From Gloeophyllum trabeum ATCC 11539 (taxonomy: Eukaryota; Basidiomycota; Agaricomycetes; Gloeophyllales; Gloeophyllaceae): a DNA stretch of 64,000 bases. Shown here one piece after another: positions 24,001-35,268 of this stretch (the first letter of the stretch is position 1; every line of letters begins with the position of its first letter). The position numbers and the translations under genes were made by a program. The notes under the pieces were generated by a model. That model was not told the origin of the DNA. It made no database searches and saw nothing but the letters and a program-made list of their open reading frames with translations. The DNA lies in the NCBI RefSeq assembly GCF_000344685.1, contig NW_006920417.1, forward strand, positions 266,291 through 330,290, in the 5' to 3' direction.

Positions 24001-24634
24001 ACTATCATTGGGGGGGTTCTGTAAAAGTCAGATTTTTTACAGAACTCCGAAATCTCGAGAAGTATGCTACAGGGAGCTTAGCGGGTTGGTACGTATATGC
24101 ATTGTATACCATACAGATGGTCTGTGAAGTCAGAATTGCCTCAAGTTGGCCCCTTGTCGTATGGGAGGTTGAACACCGTCCAAAATGCCCACTGTAACAA
24201 GTCTGGTGGCCACTTGATGGGTAGATCTGCCAGCCTACACGGCCCCGGCATATATCGGCTTGCCTAGAGGAGGTGTTTCTTGTATGTTTAAACCTCCTGC
24301 GCCCACCCGATAATAGCTGCAGGCTTGTGAAGTGCTCGTATGGTAGATTTTACAGAACTCCAAGGGCCCAAGGGCGTGACAGATGCGTGACAGACGCGCG
24401 CGGATCGGATAGTGTTACCCGCGCGTGACGTTTTTACATTACTCCCCGCAAGTGCCGTCTGTCTGCGGCATCTCTCTGTATTACTCTGTACATAGTGAAT
24501 CGAGATCATTCTTTTTGCAGATGGTACTTAGGAAGGTATATTATGATGCCTGAGTGAAATAACAGGGAATGATGAAGAAGGTAGCCCTTGGCCGGTCATA
24601 TTGTCAAGTTTTTACAGAACCCCCCCAATGATAG
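23802..24634. mobile_element. Non-autonomous inverted-repeat element (MITE-like) with perfect 201-bp arms
   Basis: The element is bounded by CTATCATTGGGGGGGTTCTG and its reverse complement. TA lies on each side (23800-23801 and 24635-24636), consistent with a TA target duplication. The arms 23800-24000 and 24436-24636 are reverse complements over 201 bp with no mismatch that I can find. The interior of about 435 bp has no credible transposase frame. A 26-bp copy of the arm tip recurs at 24001-24026, directly followed by an inverted partner (TTTTTTACAGAACTCC). A second TTTTACAGAACTCC occurs at 24348-24361. The features fit a TA-targeting (Tc1/mariner-like) MITE, but no transposase source is visible, so the superfamily is a guess. 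Confidence 0.75.
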
Positions 24635-24636
24635 TA
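24436..24636 (-). repeat. Right arm of the inverted-repeat element
   Basis: This arm begins ACATTACTCCCC and ends CAATGATAGTA. It matches the left arm over its whole length in reverse complement. Confidence 0.9.
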
Positions 24637-24882
24637 CAAGGCCAAGCTGGGGCCGCTGGGCTGTCACAGCTTACTACAGCGAGCGCGTCACAAGACAGCC
24701 TTGCTGCTTTGTAGGCCACGTCCAGGGGAGCGGGGGAAGGACGAATGACATTCTTCACATCATTATACAGAGCTATCTACACGTCTACCGATCATAAACT
24801 CGACACCCAAATACACATCTGATAAATACACGGCGCGATATATACCCACTGAGACTTACGCCCACATGCATTTCATCACATT
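24637..24882. other. Gap between the inverted-repeat element and the OPT gene
   Basis: No gene is visible. It probably contains the OPT 3' UTR. Confidence 0.4.
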
Positions 24883-27800
24883 TCAGTGGAACTGACCAGG
24901 CCCCTGTTATGGTTCCTTGAGCCTTGCGATTAAACAGTATCATGATATTACGCACCGGTCCAAAGTACCCTTGATCTGGAATAGGCAGCAAAGGGCATGC
25001 GTTACCGTCGCACCCAGCGAACGGCCGGTCATTTCCAGACCAGCTGATCACAACGCCAGGCCACTGCAATGCGCTGCAAAGGTAGTTGAGTAACTAGCAT
25101 CGATGACGCTGTGAATATGATGACTCACAAGAACATAACAATGGCCGACAAAGCAATGGCGGACGTGAATGATGTGGTAGTGAGGCTACGCGAGCATCCA
25201 ATGCCATCAGGGTCACGCCATCTGCTATACGAGCGACACTTACTAGTTATATTTACTCCACCAAGCCAGGTACCTCTTCTTGACGAACACATTGAAGAAG
25301 TAAGCAATGGGCATAGCTGACCAGATGTTTGCAAGGGAGTACGGGGCCCTGTAATACAGAGTCTAATTGGCCCGTTCTGGTGAAGCGCTCGGTGAGACTT
25401 ACCACAGCAGGGCACCGTATAGGAAGACGGGTACATGGAAGCGCTCGAAGGTCTTGTACTTCTTTCCAAGGAAATAGAAAGGGAATGGTAGGACTGGAGG
25501 GCTCTTCAGGAAAGAGACAATATGGATCGCACTCTTTGTTACGCACCAGCTCCAATCAGGAAGCACCACAACAGGCCGTTGTAGATCGCTCCGGCACCAA
25601 ACATACGTCGAGGGCCAAGCGTACCCCACAGCACTGCCGCCGTAAAGAACGTGTTCTGTGTGGCACACGGGTTCAGTCCGGGACGAGAGTGAAAAACGCG
25701 TTACTTACAGTGCCGGGACAGGTGAAGTGGTCGGGCTACAGAGAAAATGTTGAGTTTGGATGCGAGGCAAGGGTGCGGAAGTCGCACATACCTGGGTGGG
25801 TGAGCAGACTTCGGGGATCTAATAAAGATGGGTGAGTTCATAGACGGCGATGGCGCTAGCATGATGAACTCATACCTGAGTCATCTGGAAATTAAGGATT
25901 CCAACACAGACAACTGCATGTTAACAGGACAGTTAGTCACGCCCGAACCCCTTGAGGTTACACGTACGTGTAGATACGACAGTTGCGAAGAGCTGCGCCA
26001 TGAATGTCACACGTGGAGCAATGTGCACGTCTGTAAGAGCACTGTAAGCTAACGCTACGCGCAGCACGAAGCAATACAACTCACAGTGAGCGAGCTTGAG
26101 GTCCTGTGCGAAGGACAGTGTGTGCGCGCTGCAAACGACAGTAATCAATGAAGCTGCACCGATGTGCAATGGTCATCGGACTCACGTCGTGACGTAGCCA
26201 TAACCCTTGAAATCTGTTCTGTGTTAGTGTATTCATTCTCCCCGGGTGCATTGCATTGCATACTTACAGTTCACTAGCAAATGCCTAGTGTCAATTTAGA
26301 GCCAGTATGTTAGATATGCAACTTACCAGCAGTAGCATTACCACTAAACCAGAGACCTCCGAGGAATTCGGCAAGCACATTCAAGGTCAGCTGCACTGGA
26401 AATTATAGAGTCTCGGTGAGTCAAGAACTCGCGGGAAGTAACACTGGTAAATTCGAACCGTTTGTGATGGACATAATTATTCCAAAAGGAACACAGAAGA
26501 TGAGAGCAAGGAAAACGCCGTATAGCCTAGGATTGGACAGGTAAGCAAAAGCGCCTTGGTAAGTGGATCAACGACCTACACAACGGCGGGAGTAGTGCTG
26601 GTGGGATACGCTCCCAGTCCGGCAGCTCCAAGGCCGATAGCAACGCAGAGGACACTGTGGCACAGGTCTTTAGCATGGCTCACGCAAAGAAGACTCTAGC
26701 AGAGAACTCACGAGAAATACCACCATTCCGGAACTTCCTTGTAGACCGACATGAGGCGTGTGTGCACATCCCGATCGGTGGCCGAGACATGGGATGTACC
26801 CTTGATTAGCTTGCGGAATCCCATACTAATCTCACGGCGGTGGTACAAGAAGGCATGCGACAGAGAAGCAGTGTAAAGGGCGACTACGTTAAGACAAACT
26901 ACATGAGAATTCGGGAAGAATAGGAGCAACGCGGGTTGGACTCACAGAAGGCACCATAGAGCAGCAGATTCCCAGTCGCAAGGCTATTGGGACTTAGTCA
27001 ATCAGCTGACCCCTTAAAGGATACGAGCACCTACTAAGCAGGAGAATAGGCCTCGTAGCTTGCCTCATCGAACAATGCCTCGGAGTTGACAGCAAGGGAG
27101 ACGTTGTAACGGGCACCCGTGTTATCGAAAACACCGTTCGAGTTGATTGGCAAGTAGGCCGTGTACCACACGTTGCCAAACCAGAGTCCCAGGATAATCG
27201 GTAAGGTTACGACGGCACCGAGGAATATGTTGGCCATGGTAAAGAACGGGTTGATGAGTGGATCCGCGACAACGACCACTTGGTTCCAGTCAAATGTCGG
27301 AAGAGGATTCAACCCAAGGCCCGTGACGCTACCGGTCACAGCAGCCAGAGTGATGTTGTCAGGTGCGATCCAGGTGATCCAATTGAAGTAGGACAAGGCT
27401 TGGAAGATGTAGTTCGGGAACCAGAAGTAGACGAACATTCCGCAGAAGCAGATCAGGAAATACCGCATCCTGGATATTCTCCACCCATTAGCGGTCTCGT
27501 TCTTGCCAGCGTGGAATGCTTTGCTGAGCGCAATAGTAGCGAGGTTCTGCGGCCAGATGGCGTATGAAGGGTACACCAGGAAGCGTCTGGTAAGGCCAGC
27601 GAGCCCGTAGCCGATGAGGTTAGTCGAGATTCCCACAAGGACTGGAACAGTATATAAGCGGATACCGACGATGGATAGGTAATGTCATACTAACACTGGT
27701 AGCCGAAGTTAGACGCCCAAGCCTGTAAAAGAAAGGAACATGTAATTAAGAGGTCTCCGTTGGGAGATGAAATACTGACCTGGTTGAAGAATCGGTCGAT

Positions 27801-29040
27801 GTGTTGTACGATGACAATGTCATTGGTATAAGGCGTCGAATAACCAACGTTAGCCATGATCTGGAACTATTCGTCAGTTGATTGGAGAAGTCATGATAAT
27901 ATAGGATGTACCGTAATCAACATATGTTCTTTCAGATTGAAGTGACCGCTGCGCAGAAAGTGAGTGCGGTGTGCAGAAGCCTGTTACACAGGGTGGAGGC
28001 ATACGGGTTCAGAGTCCATGTATAACCGAATGTGTTGAATTTCCATGTCGGCAGTATAGCCTCGAGCAATTTTCCAGCAGGGAATGCCCTAACGGAGGGG
28101 CGTCAGATAAGGTGATACAGGCCAGAATACGCAACATTACTAACAACACTTGTACGACATTGTAGGTGATCTGGATACCCGGTTGACGAAGGTAGAAGAA
28201 CTGATTGATGAACGCTCTGATGAAGTCTCTATGAGAGTACTGGAAGCAGAAATATATGAGAACAGCCTTACTCTATCGCCACAAATATCATCCCAATAAA
28301 CCATGCCCTGAAAGTAGCGACTGGCATAGAAGGGTCGTCATGGTTATCAACCACAGCGCGGACTTCCGGATACGCGGAGTTCTACCGAAAACCGGTCGTT
28401 AGATCGTGCTTATCGAGTATTTTTGCTGAGAAGGTTACCGTGTACATCAGAGCAGCCTGAAGCCTAAGCTCTTCGTGAACTTTGGCATACTCCGTAGGGT
28501 CCGCCTTCAGGGTAGAGTCCCGGAGATAACGGCTATACCACAAGCACGCATAAGCGTTTAGCAACGACATCAGTCAGTAATAACATCAACAACGTACGTA
28601 GCCTTCTCAATCACGGCTGCTGGGAAATTCTGCGTGGACGAAACGTTCAGCGCAAATTGTGAGGGGATAAGGGGCAGCTTGACTTACAGGGTCTTGCCCG
28701 TGCTGGATAATGAGCATGAGCAGCAATTCGATGTTGCCGGGGAAGGTTGACTCACCTCCTCCACAATCATTTCGATCATAGACTGGAGTTCTTCCTCGGT
28801 CATCTGAGACGCGACAGCTGCGACTTCCTCGTCGTAGTCAGAGTCCAGCATCTGGAGGTCATTCTCCATTTCAGCGGTCTAGAGAAGATGCCATGTAAGA
28901 AGTGCTGCAGCCAGGGCGAGGGGGAACAGCTATACCACTAGCACCGACTCCGCCTTCTCGTCCCAGGAGCCCTTTGAGCCGGTCCTCGACATCTCGGGGA
29001 CGTCGCCCGTCGGAGTCGCCTTCTCGTTCTGCGAGGCCAT
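24883..29040 (-). CDS. OPT-family oligopeptide transporter
   Basis: This is a proton-coupled transporter for small peptides or peptide derivatives with 12-16 membrane spans. The start at 29040 (MASQNEKATPTGDVPEM) is followed by an acidic cytosolic N-terminus (MTEEELQSMIEMIVEE). Then come SMPVATFRAWFIGMIFVAIE and the OPT hallmark LNPGHFNLKEHMLIT, the NPG-x-F-N-x-K-E-H motif, assembled across an intron. Further conserved pieces are YSTPYTNDIVIVQHIDRFF, GYGLAGLTRRFLVYPS, FVYFWFPNYIF, FNWITWIAPDN, NPLPTFDWNQV, GLGAYPTSTTPAVV, AEFLGGLWFSGNATAMNYFK, THTLSFAQDLKLAHY and ALLPFPFYFLGKK. The gene has many short introns. The last exon is unsure: splicing from GYFGP to FH with a stop at 24883 is one option; reading further to 24785 is another. 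Whether it is vacuolar or plasma-membrane cannot be told. Confidence 0.9.
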
Positions 29041-30214
29041 GGTCACAGCGGTGACTGAAGCTGCTCAGAGGAGAGGGGGAGGGAGCGACGGCGGGAGGGG
29101 GCTCGACCAGCATGTGCATGCTTCTTCGCTGTTATAAACCTGGAAGCCATCCATCTCAGCCGATCTTTGCACAGCACGCGCCAGCACGCGCCCTGATACC
29201 GGCGGAGTGGGTGTACCTACATAGGTTGATGATATGCCAGGACAAGATGTCATTACTTTTCCCCGCTACGTTAACGTCCACATGGTTGCATCCACAATCC
29301 GAATTGAGTCGTAGATAAGAAGTTTGGTCCACCGTGCCGGACTTCATAAGCACCGATGGCATGATGGAGCGATATATTTAAAGACTGCCATGCCGTTGAG
29401 CTCAGAAATGCGGCATAGGAATGGAGTGATCCACTGAAAACTACGGGAAATTGAGGGAATGTCAATTTGCATTGGGTCTGGTGGACCGCAATATGTATTA
29501 CTCGTTGTGATGGTGTGTACTAACCAGAGGGAACCGGCTATCTTTGCCCCACCCGGCGACGAATTCGAAGTACTTAGGCTTCTCTTGTTCCCGAGTCTTC
29601 CGTTGATAACTACATAGGATAGCCAAGACAGTCCACATATGCATCAACCTTGAAATTGATGGCGAACTTACTGTCAGGGGGGAGATAACCGGGCAGATGG
29701 CTCGCGCGGTCTTACTGCACACTGTCGAAGCTTGTATTAACAACACACCGTGTAGTCACCCGCGTAGACAGGCAGGAGGACACTAGAAGGTAAGAGCGTG
29801 CGACCCCGAGCGGTTCTAACGCGGCAGCTTTGCGACGCGTCGGCCGCAGCAACAATACCATTGCCATTCAATAATCGGGGAATTCGAATGGTACAAACCA
29901 AAGGGAAGGTGTGTATTTCGAGCGATATCGAGTCTGTGGGCTTGTGCGGTCCTCTCCATGGAGAAACTCTTATCTTCTTGGGGTCCGGCCACATCGCATC
30001 ACGGAGCTCGAGAATTTATTCGTGTCTGTCACAGATACAGTTCTGATACAAACTTCGACAGGTTACTGAGTTCAGCGAGCTTTTTGACGGTGGGACTCGG
30101 AGGTAAGTAGGTAGGCGAGTAGCTGCGGAAGCCACAAAAGAGGAGCACGTGGCACGCGACAACGCGATTACCTGAACACATCCACTGCTGTGCTCCTCTG
30201 GCTGCCCTGTGTTC
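29041..30214. other. Divergent intergenic region between OPT and the Scm3-like gene
   Basis: About 1.17 kb separates two start codons. The OPT side is a purine/pyrimidine-skewed tract (plus strand rich in GGAGGGG near 29070-29100). I see no supported gene; the short open frames lack ATG starts or domains. Confidence 0.4.
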
Positions 30215-33088
30215 ATGGATCGTAATGTCTCTCCTGTTAAAGAGTCTCAGGCCCAGGAGCGCCGTCACGGATACCCTTTGATTACCCCTTCGGCGTCGCC
30301 TCCTGTATCTCGCTCGTTTTCCCTGGCCCCACGATTCCAACGCGCATCTACATCTACGACAACAACTGCTACCCCTCCACCTACAAAGAGGCATCGCCGC
30401 ACCGCGACACCAGCGAGCAATGTCGATCCTAACCTTGACTTGCATTTGGCTCGAAAGGCCTCGGCTATGCGCGTATGGGATGTCTGGTCCCAACTCGAGG
30501 AGCGATACACGCGCAGAATTGACGAGGACGATATCATTGATCTTCGAACCAACACTGTCATAAGGGATCGCGGAGTCTTGCGAAGTCTGTCCCAGCAATG
30601 CGAGATAGGTTCATTCGCCGATGCAGACGCGAACGACGCAGGTGGCCAGACAGAAGGAGAGGACGACGTGGACGAGATTGACGCGTTTGCGCCGGAAGCG
30701 GATCTTGCTGTTCAAGGGTTTGATGTCTCTATACCACCTGCGCGTGAATTAGACCCAGAGGACCTAGAAGACTTCCTGGAGGCTGAAAAGAAGAGGAAAG
30801 CGCTGTACGGTGAAGAGGAAGACGGAAGTGAGTCCTCGTTTCATCTTGCCGCACCTTCTCGGCTTCTTGAGTCGGATGAAGGAGAGGATAAAGACGAAGA
30901 CGAATACGCGCCACCTGTGGACGCAGATGAAGTGGTCGGAGATGGTGTATCGCAAGACTCAGCCACAGAACACGCCGATCGTTTGCTTTCGGAAGATGAG
31001 GGGAAGGGGAATGATGGACCGTCTGCTCCTTCAGGAGATGAAGACTTCGACGAACTTGAGCGCTGGGATATCGACGAAGCGAGTGCCGTATATCTCGTCG
31101 AATCAGAGAACGACGCGGATACTCAAGTCGAAGGCCTTGTAGACAGTCGGCCTTCGTCACCTGAAGTTCCCATGTTGGATTCGCATCGTCGGAGAAGTGG
31201 AAGACAAATTCAGACTGTGGGTCGACAACAGCGCGTTCATGAGGAAACAGAATCTGGACATAGCCCTTCATACCATTCGGCTGTTTTCGATGTCAATGAT
31301 CATCGACCGACCACTACATTCCCATCGCCTGAACTGTCCGAAGATCCTGCAAGTTCTGTGGCTGAATCTCGTACCACGTTGCAAGTTCAAGAGAATACCG
31401 GCACCTCCGAACCACGTACGGCCCACGCAACCTCACCGCCATCCTCTCGACCGAAACCCAAGCCAATTTACAAGGGTACCACGAAGCGTGTGTCTTCATA
31501 TGTGGACGTCGAGACCCGCCCGCGTTCTCCTCCAGCCAAAGGAATCAGGTCTGGAAAGTCAAGCCCGCTCAAGCCGGAAGTAGTCATCACTACAAGACCT
31601 CGCGAAAAGAAGTTCTCTCCGACCATATCAAGAAATAAGGATTGTGACGACCGCAATACCCCAGCATGTGTGACGACAGCACGAGATCTCTTTGAGGATG
31701 ATCCCCCACGCATACCTACGGAAGCGAAGGGGAAGGGCAGGGCCCTGTCCCCTCCAGAGTCCGTATCATTATCCAAACCGCTGGGTGTTTCCAAGGCTGA
31801 CAGTGCGAAATCTACATCTCGAACGAGAGCAAGGTCAAAGGCTAAGGATATGGGTCATATCGACGTCGTCCTGTTGCCGAACCGATCTAAACCTCCCGCT
31901 GGTGGCAGCAGTCTGCGCAAGCGCAAACGCGTTTCGGATGAGTCTGCGGTGTCGCTCGGCAATCCTGCTCATTCACCTCGCATGGCGTCGAGTTCCCCCT
32001 TGCCTGTGCCAGGGGATCAGGACGACTACCTATCAGCACACTCCTCCGCCGAAGCATCGTCAGAGGATTCAGGTAAACTTATTTATATTAGCTTTTTTAC
32101 GTACTCATGTCCATCCACAGAACCTCGATCTAAGGCTCTCCAGGAACGCCGCTCCCGGTCGCGCTCCCGAGCTCGGTCCAAGTCCCACGCCCCTGTCTAT
32201 CCAGTCCCGAGAGGGCAGTCTCAATTTCCACCGCCGGTCCCCGAGAATGAACTAGGAGCACAGGCACAATACCTGCTGGCCCAGGCTATGCAGCACCTGT
32301 CATACCTTATCTCCGCTACTGGAACGCCACATCAACATCAACATGGGCCTGGTTTGGCCCCTCCGTGGACGCCTCCCTTCGCTCCCCCAACGTATCCACT
32401 CTCACTCCCCCCTGGACCTTGGCCTCCACAGACTCCAAGCCATCGGTCGCGGCATAGAAGCCAGGTTCCCTTTCCCTCCTCCTCTCCCGCAGGCTCACAT
32501 CATCCGTCATCATCGTCGGCATTGGTGACGCCATCTCATTCACGCCATCCTTATCCTCACTCATACGACCCAGCGTTCTCGGGCGCGACGCTACCCCCTT
32601 CCTCTCCCGAGCCGGAGTCGCCGATATCATCCCCCGACTTCGAGAAGATGCGCCCGAAGCCTCTGGCGGGCCGTGGCCGGAGTAAGTCTAGGGGACGAAG
32701 GGTGTCCTTCAAGCTCGATGAGGATTCTCCTCCTCGCCGGGCAAACTCTTCGCTCGGGCCGGTCAGGTCTCGTAGCAGCAATGGAGATGACAACCTCGCG
32801 CGTACCTCTGACGATGACGCCGGAGATATGTATGTCTTTGGTCCGAGGAGCGCTCGCAAAAGATCGGTTAGACGCGGTACACCAGCGGCTGCTCGCTCGT
32901 CATCCCCGAGCAAAACTCGGGAAGATATTTCCGACGTTGAGTCCGCGTCTGATAGAGGAAGTCCTATGAAGAAGTTCGAGAGGGGTCAGACCCCGGGACC
33001 TCCATCTCGGCCCGCGGGTTCATCGAGGTCCGCAGCACGCGATGCATCAATGAGGCCTTCGTCGTCTAAAAGTAGGAAACAGAGATGA
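30215..33088 (+). CDS. Large disordered protein with an Scm3-like motif (candidate CENP-A chaperone)
   Basis: A nearly uninterrupted frame of about 940 aa from ATG 30215 (MDRNVSPVKESQ). Residues ~85-135 read RKASAMRVWDVWSQLEERY, then RRIDEDDIIDLRTNTVIRDR and GVLRSL. This resembles the fungal Scm3/HJURP heart, in which W, Y, an acidic DIIDL-T turn and D-x-G-x-L are conserved. Scm3 deposits the centromeric histone CENP-A. The rest is low complexity. Acidic segments (EDLEDFLEAEKKRK, DEGEDKDEDEY) come first, then basic/serine-rich parts with NLS-like KRKRV. A C-terminal RS-like region holds RSRSRARSKSH and GRGRSKSRGRRVSF. One 48-nt intron at 32073-32120 is in frame and free of stops, so it can be retained. 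The Scm3 call rests on one short motif; other chromatin or splicing roles remain possible. Confidence 0.55.
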   Translation: MDRNVSPVKESQAQERRHGYPLITPSASPPVSRSFSLAPRFQRASTSTTTTATPPPTKRHRRTATPASNVDPNLDLHLARKASAMRVWDVWSQLEERYTRRIDEDDIIDLRTNTVIRDRGVLRSLSQQCEIGSFADADANDAGGQTEGEDDVDEIDAFAPEADLAVQGFDVSIPPARELDPEDLEDFLEAEKKRKALYGEEEDGSESSFHLAAPSRLLESDEGEDKDEDEYAPPVDADEVVGDGVSQDSATEHADRLLSEDEGKGNDGPSAPSGDEDFDELERWDIDEASAVYLVESENDADTQVEGLVDSRPSSPEVPMLDSHRRRSGRQIQTVGRQQRVHEETESGHSPSYHSAVFDVNDHRPTTTFPSPELSEDPASSVAESRTTLQVQENTGTSEPRTAHATSPPSSRPKPKPIYKGTTKRVSSYVDVETRPRSPPAKGIRSGKSSPLKPEVVITTRPREKKFSPTISRNKDCDDRNTPACVTTARDLFEDDPPRIPTEAKGKGRALSPPESVSLSKPLGVSKADSAKSTSRTRARSKAKDMGHIDVVLLPNRSKPPAGGSSLRKRKRVSDESAVSLGNPAHSPRMASSSPLPVPGDQDDYLSAHSSAEASSEDSGKLIYISFFTYSCPSTEPRSKALQERRSRSRSRARSKSHAPVYPVPRGQSQFPPPVPENELGAQAQYLLAQAMQHLSYLISATGTPHQHQHGPGLAPPWTPPFAPPTYPLSLPPGPWPPQTPSHRSRHRSQVPFPSSSPAGSHHPSSSSALVTPSHSRHPYPHSYDPAFSGATLPPSSPEPESPISSPDFEKMRPKPLAGRGRSKSRGRRVSFKLDEDSPPRRANSSLGPVRSRSSNGDDNLARTSDDDAGDMYVFGPRSARKRSVRRGTPAAARSSSPSKTREDISDVESASDRGSPMKKFERGQTPGPPSRPAGSSRSAARDASMRPSSSKSRKQR

Positions 33089-35268
33089 AGCAGAACCCCA
33101 TATGTAGATCTTAGTATATAAGTACTTATATACCTCGGGACGGGTATTTATTAGCTTTTGTATCCCATCTGACTGCATATTTGTAGCGCTTATCTGTAAC
33201 GCTTCTCAAGGGGTCTATGTGCTTTGACTTTCGCAATATACCTGAGAATTGTACTGAGAGATATTCATCGACAGCTTTCGATACGTTGTGGTAGGCGCCG
33301 GTGCGCAAGGCAGCACAATAGCGCGTAGACTGCAGCCAAAACACCATAGGTTGACCATATGATACAATATGTCGTCTCCGCAGGACGGTCCGGCTATGCA
33401 ACTGCTGACAATAACCAATAACTCAACTGATCGATCAGGCGAAGAGCTCGCGAAACCATCGGATACTCTCAAACGTAGGAAACCGCAATGCCCAGGATTA
33501 CTTCTGTGGCCTTCTACGTTGTTCCTATTCCAAGTAGAAGTCACCCGCGACGAAATTTCAGCCCAAAAAGTAGACTCACGGGGACTGGCCGGCGATATTG
33601 CCCTGGGCGGTGTACCTGCACCAGGGCTGCTTGAAGAAGGCGCACTTGCTGCTCTTCCACAGGACTCCCTGTTGAAGTCTTGTTTAGGAGGCGCTGTATC
33701 AAGCCTATGATAGGCTCACCGTCAAGCTGCTGCACGTATGTATGAGTGGATCGGATGCACTTACCTGCGCAAAGTGGCCGGTGCCGGAGGAGAAGCCGGG
33801 GCGGTTGTAGTCGTACTTGGCTGTGATACTCGGTTAGCCAATTCTCAAGTTGAGAGCCATGCCATCGTCTGGGATCTTCCGCAGAAAAACATGCGCCTCT
33901 TGTAAGACCATAGAAACAGCATCTTCGCCAAATATAAGTGACTCCTGGCGCCCTCGGGGCCTTCACCGCCACAAGTTCGATGTGGCGGCATGGGCATCGC
34001 CCCCAAGGGTCGAAGTATCCGCGTTTAATTATCAAAGCTTCTACAGGACTGGGCATGGAACCCTAGGTAACTCGGGCAGAGCCCCCACGGCCTCTCCAAG
34101 TCAGTGCGTCGGAGACAATATTAATGCAACATGCAAGAATCGGGCGTCGTTTGGGAAGGTCTCACCTATCACGGCGGTGGGAGGGTCTCTGAACCTCCGA
34201 TCGGCGTCCGCGGTTAAGTCGCCTGGGTAGCTACAGAGATAAATGTGCTATCAAAACCGAGCTTCGCATGCGCCTTATTGAGCAACAATACACACAAAGT
34301 TACCCGAGGACTCGCCACTGAGGACTGAACTTGCAACGGAAGCATAAGTAATCCGGGAGGAGCCATGCGCCAATCTTGATCGATCGCCGGCATCCCCGAA
34401 ACGCCGCGGTGAACGCCCGGCTTTCTACTCAGCCAATAGCCGCACGTGGCCACTCTTGCTATGCTTTTGAATGCTTGGATGCTGTGTAGAGTTGTCTTCC
34501 CCTGGCGGAAGACCCGCAAGACTCGGGATAGACGGGTTTTGAACTGCAGGGATTCACGTTAGCGAAGCTAGCCACATAGTTGGACGTGTTGGGAACAAGT
34601 TCAAGTTGGCCATCTCTGCGTTATCGGACGTTCCCATCATCAGTGCGGTACCTTACTGCGGATCTTTCCTACATAACTGGCTTCACCTGGTCTGACGGTG
34701 GTGCATTCATTCTACCTTTTCTTGTGGCGCGGAGGCGGGGGGACCCGGCACTTAGGCCGCCCGTACATCGCAGCCCCCGTCGCAAAGGCTACAACTCCCT
34801 TATGCTGAATAGGGCGCCGCAAGCGCCGGTACTACACACCACGTCTCGGGGTGAAAGGGGTCGGTTATGCTCACGGCTCACGGATCACTGACGGGTGCAT
34901 CCTGTTCGCCCAAACAGGCAACTTGCTATTCAATCTGGGACCGTTCGCTCACTCGGAACCAATGACCTCCGTGGCCACTAGCATGCACTAGCTCTAATTG
35001 TGTTCACAGGTGCCAACATCAGACGTGGGCGCTGTCGCGCGCGAGGAACGTTTCACGTCGCAAGCATAGCGTGAATCTATGGAAGCCGACTGGCATGGCC
35101 TTCTCTTGTTAGCATCGGGCTCGGGCATCGCCTTGAAGACGGGATCTCTGGGATATAACTCCGGATTGTCAGCGTGTTGTGGTGAACGCCGACAGCTCCT
35201 TGTTCTTGGTCTGCGTCCCATTCTTGGTTCTTGAACTTGGCCCCGCGCTGCTACGTCTTCCATCCGTA
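33089..35268. other. Region with one relic and no intact gene
   Basis: Apart from the CAP fragment at 33500-33810 I find no credible gene. A plus-strand frame near 34580-34890 lacks domain similarity and splice support. The minus-strand frame at 34994-35422 overlaps the DUF2235 5' exon antisense. Confidence 0.4.
33500..33810 (-). pseudogene. CAP/PR-1 (SCP/TAPS) domain fragment
   Basis: On the minus strand an exon reads AKYDYNRPGFSSGTGHFAQ and, after an intron, GVLWKSSKCAFFKQPWCRY and TAQGNIAGQSP. A further exon gives NNVEGH. This is the C-terminal half of a secreted CAP protein (family consensus YDYNNPGFS..TGHFTQVVW...C...YxxxGN..GQ...NV). The HFTQ histidine and paired cysteines are recognisable. 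I could not find the upstream half (signal peptide, GENL motif, first metal-binding His) within the next 1.5 kb, nor a clean stop. I therefore read it as a relic, though an intact gene with long introns is not excluded. Confidence 0.5.

Noticed and set aside
24288..24509. Open frame in the inverted-repeat element repeating the residues of one at 23927
   Set aside because: The frames are mirror images because the arms are inverted copies; they have no transposase motif.
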